Assembly: GCA_018873245.2 (NCBI GenBank) | Contig: JAEMBT020000009.1 | Coordinates: forward strand, 2,084,001 to 2,148,000 | Origin: Archegozetes longisetosus | Taxonomy: Eukaryota; Arthropoda; Arachnida; Sarcoptiformes; Trhypochthoniidae | Length of the DNA stretch: 64,000 nt | Direction: 5' to 3' | Part shown: piece after piece, positions 12,978-24,053 of the stretch | Numbering within the stretch: position 1 is the first letter of the stretch | How the letters are laid out: each line of letters starts with the position of its first letter | Made by a program: the position numbers and the translations under genes | The notes under the pieces: model-generated | What the model saw: the letters and a program-made list of their open reading frames with translations, nothing else | Database searches by the model: none | What the model was told of the DNA's origin: nothing

Positions 12978-14178
12978 CAAATTTCACATTCCAACCACAA
13001 GAATATCAGCAATGGCTTCACGTTTGTTTTTAAGCTTGCTATCTGACAGTTTTTTTAATAATTCTATTGTTATCAAATATTTGGCAATAAATGATAACTA
13101 CTTACACGAATATGAATTTCTTTTGAAAATTAGTCGATGTTGGTCTTGGAAATTTAAAGAAAAGTTTTAATTTAAAGTTGACAGAAGTGTCACATGGAGG
13201 CTTATAACGAAGTCGACGATTCAAAATCGAGAATTTTTCTCACTTTCACTTTTACGAAACTCTTAGTTTTGCTAATCAGCGCAAAATTGCACATAAACCT
13301 GCATAACATGACCTTAAACTGAATTACAGTAGTTTTATAATCCTTCAAATATCTAACTGTCCAATTTTTTCCAGAAGTCATTCGCCAGAAGAGCTCATTT
13401 TGAATTAAATTTACACTAATAGAAGCAATACTCTTGCTTTCAGACTATAGTTTCTAACTCGTCTTCAAATGTTTGAATATCTTGTCACTCTGACAACACT
13501 CTGTTAACCACATCAATAATTTGCTAAAATGCATGATTAAAGTGTTAAATTAATAGATGAGCTCTAATAACTCGGCAAACAAGACTTTGGAGACAAAAGT
13601 AAATATATAGGGTTAACGTACAGGATAAGAATTAGCAGTACGTGAAATATTATACCAATTTGATTTATTCTTATTCAAACTTAATTATCAGTTCATATGA
13701 TTGTATAAAGACTTTCAATGCATTCAAGAATAAATCCGATTTCGGAATGATCGGTCATTCTAGTGAGTGTCAAGTTTACTTATAACTTAAGTCAAATCGA
13801 AAGTTGGTTTGTATGAGTAATGCTTTATTTACAATATCATTAACACATTATGATAGGCGTTGTAATGACATTCAAGAATCAAAACTACTTCAAGAGTGTG
13901 TGCTGTATAAATAAAAAATGAATTTTCCATCAAGTTCTTCATAAGCTATTGATGTTTAAACACTTAAGCCTATAAAACCGCGTAATCTTCAAGAATAAAC
14001 TTCAGATGAAGTGAAAGTGATTGTAAAAAACTCTCATTACTTGTATTATAGCTGATGTCAATTTTTACCTTCAATCAAGTTATAAATCAATACTTTGCTA
14101 ATTATATATTAAAATCAAAATGCGTTCCTTAGAAAACATTTTTTTAATGATTATAGAAATAACTCTTTAATCTGTTTG
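12978..14178. other. intergenic region upstream of the elongase gene
   Basis: AT-rich. A 52-codon ATG frame occurs at 13012-13170 without recognisable features. Nothing else supported. Confidence 0.45.
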
Positions 14179-16149
14179 ATGCAAAACTTCCCGATTATCT
14201 TCTCTGAAGTATCGCGACCATCACTATCGACAATGCTATCAACTGTTGATTATTATTTCATTCAATTATGGCATGATGTTCAAGATTCTCGCACTAAAAA
14301 TTTCCCATTAGTTGGAACTAATTTAATACAAATCCTATCAATAATAACATGCTATGTGTTGTTGAGCCTAAAAATTGGTCCACAATTCATGTCAAACAGG
14401 AAACCATTTAACCTAAGAAAACTTTTATTTCTCTACAACTGTTTAATGGTTTTGATAAATTCGTGCTCCTTTTTCGTAATTATGCATCTTTGTGACTATG
14501 GGAAGCGATTTTTAGACTTTGTTTATCCGGATGTTAATGACACGAGCGAACAGGCTTTGAATGGACTGAATATTGCATATGTTTATTGGTTGACTAAGTT
14601 TATTGATTGGTTCGATACTGTGTTCTCAGTTTTGCATAAGAAGAACTCAAAATTAACTCTTTTGCATATCTATCATCACTCATGTGTTCCATTGCTTGGG
14701 TGGCTCGTACTTAAAATCAACACATTGTTGCCAGGTTTGTAATTAATTTGATCAACTAAGGCTAGAGAAAAGTGTCTTGAAAGTTTTTCTAAGGATATAG
14801 TATCATATAGTTTTTGCTCAAAAAGTAGTCAAAATCTATATAGAATTCGACTTCAAAGGTAGTGTAAAGTAGTAGGTGTCTCAAGGATCGGCAATCAGTA
14901 GTTTATAAGATATAGGCTATGATTACAAGTAAATTTTTCTATCTTTGACTTGTCACGTGATCAATGTATCTCAATCAACTATATGCCATTAAACTAAAGC
15001 TCATTAAATGTATTCTAGCCACATATAAATCATATTAATCTTATGTGTAATTTTAGAATTGTAACAAAAAAATTGTACTGATTTTATGAATTATAAACTA
15101 CAATAAAAAATAGGTTAGGTTAGGTTGGGTTGGGTAAAACTTGATCTTTTATATTTTTATTCACTACATTTCTATGGGCATTTCTGTAATCTTTGTTTTA
15201 TAGAATTTTACAAATCAAAAATTACACATTCGATTAAAATTACTTATACTTGGCTCTATTCCACCAATTCACTTTATTCTTTAATGACGTATAATTCACT
15301 GTGCTAGATTCGTTATGTGACAAGTTAACCACTAATCAATTTTTCATATTTCATATCATTTTAATGCGTATCGTATAAATTACTATTTTTCGATACCAGA
15401 CACATACTATTCGACACTATTCTTCCAGTCTGTTGCTTCTATATAGACTTTATCTACTTCCTCAGCAGGATCTATATGCAATTTTTCCCTTCATAAAGCT
15501 CTTGATCGTAATGTAAAGTTTTGAAATTTTTTCATGCCTTTTACGCAAAATTTATGATACAGCAAAACTTATCTAACGTGCACTTAAGTGGTATTCGAAA
15601 AAGAATATATAATCTATAGAAAAACATCACTTAATTTTGTTGATTTTTTAAGAAAGCGCTTAATTGCACGTTCAAGTTAGACAAGTTTAACTTTAGGTTA
15701 AGAAACTTATTCATAAAAGGCTTCAAAAAAGCTTAAGATAAGAAAAAAATTGGAAACTTCAATTCATTAAAGAACTTTCTCGAATCAAGTTTATAACTAT
15801 AGTCAAGTTTTAATAGCAATCAAGTTCTTAAAGTTTCATGCAAATAGGTGCTTTTCTGTTTGGTACCGTAAACTCTTTCAACCATTCGGTAATGTATTCT
15901 TACTTTGCTTTGGCCTCATTGGGACCTAAATACGATAAATATCTTTGGTGGAAACGATACGTACAATTAGGACAATTGGTTGAATCACTGATTTTCATTT
16001 CATACTGTCTAGTATTCTGGTGTTTTAACAAAGGTTATCCACGATTCTGGTTCTGGATTGATACTCTCAACCAATTATCTTCATCTACTTTTTCGGAAAT
16101 ATATATTATCAAAATTATTACAAAAACGATCTTAAATAATAGGTTTTAA
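14179..16149 (+). CDS. ELOVL-family very-long-chain fatty acid elongase
   Basis: Condensing enzyme of the ER fatty-acid elongation cycle, joining malonyl-CoA to long acyl-CoA. Exon 1 is 14179-14734 and exon 2 is 15848-16149; CCAG|GTTTGT and AATAG|GTGCT join in phase (P-G-A-F). The product is about 285 aa, the usual ELOVL length. Seen in order: an N-terminal hydrophobic segment, the KFIDWFDTVF-type motif, the histidine box LHIYHHS (HxxHH, the active site), then NSFNHSVMYSYF and LWWKRYVQLGQL, all family hallmarks, with several membrane spans. The upstream TTG in the frame is ignored in favour of the ATG. No clear dilysine ER signal ends the protein (NNRF). A polyadenylation-type AATAAA lies about 22 nt after the stop. 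The 1.1-kb intron carries a telomere-like repeat. The exact ELOVL subtype cannot be set by eye. Confidence 0.92.
15110..15135 (+). repeat. short interstitial TTAGG/TTGGG tract
   Basis: Three TTAGG and two TTGGG pentamers in a row, inside the elongase intron. TTAGG is the usual arthropod telomere unit. Confidence 0.8.
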
Positions 16150-17116
16150 AACTATTCAAATATAAGTTAAAATAAAATTAAGAAAAACTTTTGAAGTAAA
16201 ATGGGTAAAAGGTATTTCTCTCGAAAGTCTCTCGGCTTGGGGAATCTTTTAGACTCTTCTCAAGCTATTGGTTCGGGAATGTAAAAGTAAATTAAAAGAT
16301 GTGAATGATCAACTGATCACGAAAGGGGTAGTTACATAAAAGTGTCTAAATTGGCTAACGTAATTTATGTAAGCAATTTAAAAACTAGACTTTAGAATAC
16401 GTCATGTCTATGTTTTGATTGGTTGACAGTTATGTCACATGTATAGAGAATGAGTGTTTGGTAATTGAGTATTAAGAAACCTGTAAATCGCGACCATTTT
16501 TAGTACAAATACGTATTTATTAAATATGATATTTATTACAAATTGAATGGTTGTATTGATTTACGTAATAATGGATGGTAGTTTAACTTAAATATTAGTT
16601 TTAAATACTTTTCTTTCATTATTGTTTATCTGATATTAGATCAGTTTTCTTCTTTGTAACATTAATTAATTGTTTTAAATAAAGGTAAATTATATTTATA
16701 TAAGTATTTCTTTTTTATTTATTTTTATTTATTTTTAACTCTATTTAATTGTGGTTCTCTTTTCTCTTTTTTTTATTTTTGTAAACATGATTTTCTAAAT
16801 GCTATTTCTGTTTATTTGGTTATTTATTTAACTTTGATTTAGCATGCTTCATCAACTATTCCCAATAAAAAGTTATGTTTCTAACACTTTCAGACATAAG
16901 TGACCAAACAATAAAATACATATAATAAACTAACATAAAAAATAGTTAAAAAGTTTAATAGACTAAATACGACTTGAGTTGAAATATTTAACATATAGAA
17001 AAGCTATTAACAAATGAGTATGATGCCTAAAAACCAGTTTCTAAAACACCATTAATTATAACTCCTATCACTTTCTATAACTATTTGTTTATCCAATTAA
17101 AGGTTTCCAATTTGTC
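16150..17116. other. intergenic, AT-rich
   Basis: Elongase 3' end, then T-rich low-complexity DNA (about 16690-16800). No gene seen. Confidence 0.5.
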
Positions 17117-18523
17117 ATGTCCTCGACTTCGAGCACAGATAACGGTGGACCGGATCCGAGACCATCCACTTCCGATACAAATAATGACAATTCAAATAAT
17201 CCAACTGATGCTAACTTTGAATGTAATATATGTTTAGATACAGCTAAAGATGCGGTGGTCTCAATGTGTGGACACCTTTTCTGGTAAATACTTTGCTTGG
17301 TTACAAGTTTAGTTACTTGTAGATCGTTTAGCTTTATTTGCAAGCTAATCGTGAATATTTGTGATCTCCTTGAGAGATATTTATCAGTTACCTGTCGATT
17401 TAGCAACAATTTTACCCAATCATCACATGAAAAAAGCTATCAAAATATAAATCAGAATTAATTAAAGCTTTTTTACTTGTTTATCCATTTGACTTACCCA
17501 TAATTAATATAAAATGGAATTGAATTTCCACTATAAGCTTATCAGTTTTAAACATTAATTTCTAACTATTTTTTGTTCAGGTAATAAACTCTTCGTAAGT
17601 ATTAATCAACAGAACAAATGCAACAAATGCTAAACAAACTTAAGCTATAAATGAAGTTTTAGACAATATATTTAACAATGAATTAGTGAAATGTTCGTGA
17701 ATCACACAAATGAATCGATAGACAAAACAGATAATGAGATAAACACAAAATGGTTTGACTGAACTAGCTATCATAGTTTGAAGTCTAGTTTTTGATTTAA
17801 ATTGGACAAAGTAGTTATCTTTATATGGCCTGAATAGTATAACATAAATAGTTGTGAATCAGACATAATATAAAACTCATTGAAATGACCCACATCTCTA
17901 AAAATTATTTTTTGTTAACAACTTTTAAGCAAACGTTAATTAAGATAACTTTCAATTTTTCTCTATAAAGCTGGCCATGTCTTCACCAATGGTTAGAGAC
18001 AAAGCCCTCTCGACAGACATGTCCCGTATGTAAAGCTTCTATATCTCGCGATAAAGTCATACCACTTTATGGTAGAGGAAGTTCTAAAAAAGATCCAAGG
18101 TTTCAATCGATTAATTAATTTAAATATTAAACAATTATTTCACTTTGACTCAACTTTAATTTGTATTAATTTCAGAGATAAACGACTGCCGCCTAGACCT
18201 CCAGGTCAAAGAACAGAACCAGAATATAATACAGTGAGTATAAGTTAACTCAATTTGAACTAATGAATCGATATTGAATTTGAATTTGTTAACCAATTAC
18301 AAAACAGCAAACATTCCCAAATTTCGGTTTCGGCGACGGAGGATTTCACATGTCTTTTGGAATTGGAGCCTTTCCCTTCGGCTTTTTTGCATCGACGTTC
18401 AACTTCGGCGATGGCCGACCAGCTCCCTCACCGCTGAGTCCAGAGTTCTCTGAAGATCAGTTCTTGTCTAAAGTTTTCTTATGGGTTGCGTTATTATTCA
18501 TTATTTGGCTATTATTAGCCTAA
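17117..18523 (+). CDS. RNF185: RNF185/RNF5-like membrane E3 ubiquitin ligase
   Basis: RING-type E3 anchored in the ER (and mitochondrial) membrane, acting in ER-associated degradation. Four exons: 17117-17283, 17971-18099, 18176-18233 and 18308-18523, with every junction GT-AG and in phase, giving 189 aa (human relatives are about 180-192). The N-terminus is Ser/Thr/Asn-rich. The RING finger is split across exons 1 and 2: [19 protein letters not shown], then [11 protein letters not shown] and [20 protein letters not shown], so all C3HC4 ligands are present. Exon 4 carries the Phe/Gly-rich stretch typical of this family ([13 protein letters not shown]) and ends in a hydrophobic anchor ([12 protein letters not shown]) followed by TAA. 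RNF5 and RNF185 cannot be separated without a tree. Confidence 0.95.
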
Positions 18524-19726
18524 AAATGGATTGTCTAGTAATATATATATATATATAATGACAAAAATATTAAATCAATTCCATAAACGACTCAGCAATA
18601 TAAACAAAATGTTTGATAGCAACTATAGGAACTGAAGTGAATTTTCTGTATTATTATAAGATACGACATGAAATGAATTTTTATACTGTATATTAATTGT
18701 ATGTGTTTTTAAATATATGAGAAATTGATGTTCTCTTAAGCCAGATTGCTTTGGTTGAAAAGTTTTCTTCTTATAATATGTTATTAATTAATTAAGAGAA
18801 CATTAAATTATTTACTTGATTATTTTTCAAATGTTTTAGTTTCTATGATACTTTGATCTTTAATTTTAGTTAAATAAAATGTCATTTTTTTGAGAGCATA
18901 ATATTGTGTTAACAAAATTAATAACTTTACTATTTTCTGATATCATTTAATATTAGTTTAAACGTCATTTATCCAATAGTAGAATCTGCGCCATAGTCCC
19001 AAGTTTTAATGAATTTTATTAAATTTAGAGTTGATTGGGTTTAACCTGAAAATTCATTTTGAATTTGGGGTCAATCAGTTGGAAGAATTGACATGTACTA
19101 ATTAAAATGATCTGTTTAAACATTTGTCAATTTTGAGAATGACCTATCAGTATTCAAACTACCAGATGGTGAGAAGAGTTATTTTGCATAAAAGGGGAGA
19201 TCAATGGATATCGAATTTGGAAAGACTTGCAATATTTGAAAGGTGTAAGTTGTTGATTAAGTGATGACTGACATGAAAATTGATGGTTTAGTTCAATTTT
19301 AAGCTAAATTTAGACAAAGTTTAAGCAAAGTTTGTATGCAAGTCAGAGCATTTGATTGAGGATTTTCCAGGTTGAGCCCAATTTGAAAGCTTTTCTTTCG
19401 GAAGGTTTAGCCCGGTTAAACCCAGAAAGTTGAACTCTCCTAATTTAAGACTAAATTAAGCATTATTTAAGAGTTAATTTGAGTTAAGTAATTAAAAATA
19501 AGAAGATAAGTTAAGAACCTTGAGTTAGTTGAAGGTCTAATAAAAGAACTACTACCTAAAAAAGTTGTAGCAGTACACAAAACGTTATTTATGTATGACA
19601 AACACCATCATGAATTGAAGTAAAAATTGATATCCTCTTCCGTTTCTACTGGAATCAAGTGTGGTTGTATAACATAAAACTGATCTAATTATCAGTAGAA
19701 TTAAACCAAATTAACATAGTTTAATT
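18524..19726. other. intergenic with a degenerate dispersed repeat
   Basis: An (AT)n run lies at 18540-18558. About 19025-19440 resembles the MITE at 26400-26747 (see that entry). No coding signal was found. Confidence 0.6.
19025..19440 (+). repeat. degenerate second copy of the 26.4-kb MITE family
   Basis: Shares with 26400-26747, in the same order and orientation, GGTTTAACC-GAAAATT, TTGACATGTACTAATT, CAAACTACCAGATGG, GAGTTxTTTTGC and GGAAAGACTTGC-like blocks, and ends with an inverted GGTTAAACCC. The copies differ by many substitutions and indels, so insertion is old. Confidence 0.65.
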
Positions 19727-20019
19727 ATGGTGAGTATATCAAAATAATATTATTAACAAAGTAAATAATATTAGTTAAATACAATACTAATTTAGTTGTA
19801 ATAGTATTTAAGTATAAACTGAGCTTTTCTGATATAATAATGATTTTGTATTTATGTATTGAATAGTCGGCACATAAGACGTTTCGAATAAAACGTAAAT
19901 TAGCTAAAAAGCAAAAGCAGAACAGACCTGTTCCGCAATGGATTCGTATGAAGACTGGAAACAATATTCGATATAACGCCAAACGAAGACACTGGAGAAG
20001 AACTAAGCTAAAACTTTAA
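19727..20019 (+). CDS. RPL39: 60S ribosomal protein eL39
   Basis: Component of the large ribosomal subunit lining the peptide exit tunnel. The coding part is two exons: the ATG alone (19727-19729) followed at once by GTGAGT, and 19867-20019 after TTGAATAG. Together they encode 51 aa starting [20 protein letters not shown], the universal eL39 length, and ending [11 protein letters not shown]. The conserved [10 protein letters not shown] segment is intact. Isolation of the start codon on its own exon is known for ribosomal protein genes in animals. The product is small and very basic, so the larger open frame on the opposite strand is only a shadow. An AATAAA lies near 20078. Confidence 0.97.
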
Positions 20020-20839
20020 TTTATCTTCAATTATTTTCTCTTATTTTTTGTCTTTGATTCGTATGTAATCGAAATGAAATAAAATTACTGTGAGTTTTTT
20101 CGACAACAGTATACTAATTGTTTTCTATTTACTTTTTTAGTACTTTTACTAAAGAAATATGATCAATGTGAACTTGTTTTTAACTCAAGTTATATTTGCT
20201 ATTTATGGGACAATTTTGAATTTGGTTAGAGTGTTAAGATTTAGGTAATGATTGCAATGAACATGTAATTAGATGTATTAGTGTAAACTGTATTAAACAA
20301 ATAACAGTTTACCAGTTATTTAATCAAATAGATCTATTCAGACTCAATGTTTTCAGTTAGAACAAACTCTCAACATTCTAACCCTAATCACTTTAAACAT
20401 TACACGAACTCCAATTGTTTGCAAGTTTCAACTTTTCTATAGTATTGAGAGTGTGAAACTTTAATCTAACAATTGATTAGTTTTTGTCTCAAGATTGAGT
20501 CAGTCTCGAGGGCTTTAATTACTAGCAAGTAGATTGGACAATATTTAGATTGACTATATAATTATTAAGATTCTTATAATAAGCGTATTGATTGGGAAGA
20601 TCTAAAAGTCAATTGTTAAGCTTAGAAAACAGTTTTCAAAGCTTCTATAATGTAAAAGTGCATTTTTATAATTGAATACTTTTGGAAACTTTAATATCAA
20701 TGTTGGAAAATAATGAAATTCAGTAAGAGCAATATATCTGTACTGAGCGACAATATAGCAGTTACATTGATTTCGATGAGGTTTGACAAATATCGTAAGC
20801 TATCTATTCTATCAAGTCATATTGCATTTGGTGCTAAAA
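20020..20839. other. intergenic, nothing recognised
   Basis: AT-rich; separates RPL39 from the converging secreted-protein gene. No ORF or structured element is supported. Confidence 0.5.
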
Positions 20840-22144
20840 CTAAGCCCCAAAAGCCGGGAACCCATAGTTAGCTCCAAAACTATCCAACTGCTGACCAGTT
20901 TGTTGCTGTTGTTGCTGTGCTTGTTGAGCCGCAACAGCACCAAAGCCTCCATAGCCACCTGAGGACGCTATTTGTTGTTGTTGAGCTTGTTGGGCAGCCG
21001 CAGCACTAACAGCCGCGTAGCCTCCAGAGGCCGTTATTTGTTGCTGTTGTTCCTGTTGAAGGGCTGCACCGCCGATACTCCCGATAACACCAGACGCCAA
21101 TTGTTGTTGTTGCTGCTGTTGCTGTTGGGCAGCTCCACCTAGACCTATTCCGCCCGCGACGGCCTGTTGCTGCTTTTGTTGCTGAGCTGCGCCGTTAAAT
21201 ACTCCGTAACTATCATATCCTCCAGAGGCCGCTAATTGCTGTTGCTGTTGTTGTTGAGCAGCTACGCCGCCAACAATACCATAACCGCCAGCGGCTGCTA
21301 ATCCTGGCTGTTGAGCCGCTAAACCTGCTAAGTTAACAGTTGGTACTCCAACTGCTATTAATGGGGTGCCACCAGCAACAGCTTGTTGTTGCTGTTGTTG
21401 TTGGGCTGCTACAGCAGAGCTACCATATCCGCCACTGGCAGCCAATTGCTGTTGAGCTCCTGCAATCCCACTAACACTGCCATACCCACCATAGGCAGCT
21501 AACTGTTGTTGTTGAGCAGCTGCAGCCCCCACACCACCATAACCACCAGCAGCTGCCAACTGCTGCTGTTGTTGCTGTTGCTGAGCTGCTGCTGCTGCTG
21601 CAACACTACTGAGACCTCCGTATCCACCGGCAGCAGCTAACTGTTGTTGTTGCGCTGCAACAGCTCCTAAACCAACAGGTGATATTCCTACTCCGATTGT
21701 AGGACCACCGACGCCGCTGACGACAGCGGCCTGTTGATGCTGTTGAGCAGCTGCAGATCCAGCACCACCATAACCACCAGCAGCTGCTAACTGCTGTTGT
21801 TGTTGTTGCTGAATTGCTGCTGCTGCAAGGCTACCGAGACCTCCGTACCCGCCGGCAGCAGCCAGTTGTTGTTGTTGAGCTGCAACGGTTCCTAAACCAA
21901 TAGGTGATACTCCTACACCAATTACAGGACCACTGACACCACCGACAGCAGCGGCCTGTTGTTGCTGCTGTTGAGCAGTTACAGCTCCTGCACCAACAGA
22001 TCCACGTCCAAAAGCTGTTTGTTGTAATAGTTGTTGCTGCTGTTGTTGACCAGAATGTATTCTTTCTCTTGAACCATGAAGAAAGTGGCTATTAGTTGCA
22101 GACAGTAATGTTACAAAAAATGTTGACGACAACAGCCTCCACAT
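20840..22144 (-). CDS. secreted Gln/Ala/Gly-rich repetitive (silk-like) protein
   Basis: Single-exon frame of 434 aa beginning MWRLLSSTFFVTLLSATNSH, a plausible signal peptide. The rest is almost entirely repeat: blocks of poly-Gln (4-9 residues) and Ala-rich runs alternate with GGYGG-type glycine/tyrosine segments (LAAAGGYGG, ASGGYG), and a longer block with IGVG(V/I)SPxGLG is repeated. The C-terminus (NYGFPAFGA) is non-repetitive. Composition and layout resemble structural extracellular proteins such as silk fibroins, glues or cuticle proteins; the exact role is not known. GC content is much higher than the flanks because of Ala, Gly and Gln codons, and CAA and CAG are mixed, so this is not a pure trinucleotide expansion. 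The next secreted gene lies 550 bp upstream on the same strand. Confidence 0.85.
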   Translation of the reverse strand: MWRLLSSTFFVTLLSATNSHFLHGSRERIHSGQQQQQQLLQQTAFGRGSVGAGAVTAQQQQQQAAAVGGVSGPVIGVGVSPIGLGTVAAQQQQLAAAGGYGGLGSLAAAAIQQQQQQQLAAAGGYGGAGSAAAQQHQQAAVVSGVGGPTIGVGISPVGLGAVAAQQQQLAAAGGYGGLSSVAAAAAAQQQQQQQQLAAAGGYGGVGAAAAQQQQLAAYGGYGSVSGIAGAQQQLAASGGYGSSAVAAQQQQQQQAVAGGTPLIAVGVPTVNLAGLAAQQPGLAAAGGYGIVGGVAAQQQQQQQLAASGGYDSYGVFNGAAQQQKQQQAVAGGIGLGGAAQQQQQQQQQLASGVIGSIGGAALQQEQQQQITASGGYAAVSAAAAQQAQQQQIASSGGYGGFGAVAAQQAQQQQQQTGQQLDSFGANYGFPAFGA

Positions 22145-22694
22145 GTTTTCTTGTAAGAATAGATAAATTAATCGCTACCTTATTAATAAGAATAATTTTT
22201 GAATTCCGTTATAACACAAGGCGTCTGTTTTGCGTGAGATTTGATTTAGTGGAAACTTTTTGATTATCAAATTACAGGAAACTACTTCCCTATTATTAAG
22301 TAACTAACATTTAAGCTAATCAATTTTTTAACCAAAATTTCATAACTTAATTTATTATGTTCAAATAAGTTCATATGGTTCTAACAATTTGATAGTTTAC
22401 GCTGTGTTGGCTTTACTTGGAAAAGTCCGCAATACTTACAAATTGTTCAGATTTCGAATATAATTCAAATTCTAACATAATTATCAATTTAAGTATACTA
22501 AACAAGAAAACCGATCATTTTTTAAAGCTTCATAAGTAATGATCCAAATTTTGAACAGTTGACAACATTTGATTGAAATAAAACAGAACTTTTCGGGTGG
22601 AAAATGATAAAATCGTATTTATTGAGAAATAAGCTTAAATTGTTATAATTATAACTGCAATGACTATCAGCCAAAATTAGAGTCAGGCATCACA
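22145..22694. other. intergenic between two secreted-protein genes
   Basis: AT-rich spacer of 550 bp. It probably holds the promoter of the silk-like gene and the 3' end of its neighbour, but no clear element was identified. Confidence 0.4.
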
Positions 22695-23576
22695 TTATAA
22701 AATTTTTAAACTTGGGGCGACTGCAATTTTCTGTTGTTGTGATTGATTTACTATAATCTGAGGAACATTCAAACTACCAGACGAGAAAACTTCTTGTTCT
22801 TGTTCTTGTGCAACACCAATACTTGCGCTTGACCTCGAAACTTCTATCTGTTGTTGACTAGCACTCAAACTACTCATTTCTCTTTTAGGAACAACTGGCG
22901 ATGGCTGTGATGGTAGTGAAGATAGTGGGGCTGCAGGTGGGGCGAGAGCTGCATTATGATCAGGTCCTGAGACAGAGATCAGGACAGAGCTCGGATCAGA
23001 ACTCGAGATAGGAGTAGAGTCAGAGGTCAAGACAGCTTCGGGATTTGCATTTTGAACTTGTATCTCATTAACCAGGAGTTCAGCAGATCTAGAAACAGGT
23101 ATGGAAGTGGTAACCGGAGCCGAATTTATGACTACTACCGACGAAGAGGTAGATGGAATCGAAGCAGGTACCTTAACTACGACTGCGACCAAGTTACCGG
23201 CAGATTTGAGATTTGTCTCTTGTGCAGATGCGATCACATCACTCTTGCCGACATCAGATAGTGTTTTCTCTAATTGCCTCTCTTTCGCTGCCACATTTTC
23301 AACAGTTGCTTCTAACTGTTGTTTTTCTGAAGCTATTGTTTTCCTTAATTGTTGAGTACGGACAGAATGTTGGGCAGAATCAGATATCTTTGGAAGAATT
23401 GCACTTATCTGTTGTCTTTGTTGGTGAGCTGATAACCCTGTGTTTATTGACGCTAATTGTTGTTGTCTTTCGTTCTGCGACAATACATTTCCATCTATTA
23501 ATGGACTGACTACTATAGAGCTATGAATACTCGAAAATATTGAACTAAATGCTATTAATAATAAAAATAATAACAT
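22695..23576 (-). CDS. secreted Gln/Ser-rich low-complexity protein, 293 aa
   Basis: Single-exon frame starting MLLFLLLIAFSSIFSSIHSS, a strong signal peptide. Residues about 35-105 are Gln-rich with a helical, possibly coiled-coil stretch (RKTIASEKQQLEATVE, KERQLEKTL). The middle (about 125-230) is Ser/Val/Pro-rich, and the tail again has short Gln runs. No catalytic domain is visible. Its place beside the Gln/Ala/Gly-rich gene, the same strand, the same intronless structure and the shared Gln habit suggest a common secretory tissue or a structural or adhesive role, but this is inference. The long frames on the opposite strand at 23052-23509 are shadows of this gene. Confidence 0.75.
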   Translation of the reverse strand: MLLFLLLIAFSSIFSSIHSSIVVSPLIDGNVLSQNERQQQLASINTGLSAHQQRQQISAILPKISDSAQHSVRTQQLRKTIASEKQQLEATVENVAAKERQLEKTLSDVGKSDVIASAQETNLKSAGNLVAVVVKVPASIPSTSSSVVVINSAPVTTSIPVSRSAELLVNEIQVQNANPEAVLTSDSTPISSSDPSSVLISVSGPDHNAALAPPAAPLSSLPSQPSPVVPKREMSSLSASQQQIEVSRSSASIGVAQEQEQEVFSSGSLNVPQIIVNQSQQQKIAVAPSLKIL

Positions 23577-24053
23577 TTTCCCAGAGTTTCACTGATGTTA
23601 TTCTTATTTCAAGATGTACTTATGGAATTGGTGACTACCACATATGGTTTGTTTGATTTCAATCAATTTTAGCTAATTATGAATCAGATTACAGGAAATG
23701 AACTTTTGGCAAAAGATATTAAGAGAAAATTGAAGACATCTATTAGTGAAACATGAATTTAGTAAACGAATGACTTGCAGCTTGAATACATAGTCAGCAC
23801 CCGATAGACATAAGCTTAAGAAAGTTTCCAAAGGTTTTAACACAGCAAAAAATTGTTGTACTCGAACATTTTGATTTGAAAAACACTTAAATAGGAATAT
23901 ATAGGAAAATAAGACTTGGACCCGAACATGAAGCACCTTTTGAATAAGTTCGATAGATTAAAAATAAAACTCACATAACAAGTTGAAATATAAAAACTCA
24001 ATTTAATTCAAGTTATAGTTCAGTTTTGAGAACTACATAAGTGTGACTTAAGC
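23577..24053. other. intergenic
   Basis: Non-coding spacer between the Gln/Ser-rich gene and the aldo-keto reductase gene; nothing recognised. Confidence 0.4.

Noticed and set aside
13012..13170. 52-codon ATG frame
   Set aside because: Too short, with no recognisable feature and no splice partner.
17089..17409. 106-codon minus-strand frame over RNF185 exon 1
   Set aside because: Opposite-strand shadow of a well-supported exon.
19725..19982. Minus-strand frame over RPL39
   Set aside because: Shadow of the conserved ribosomal protein on the plus strand.
23052..23509. Three plus-strand frames of 69-98 codons
   Set aside because: They are shadows of the low-complexity secreted gene on the minus strand.
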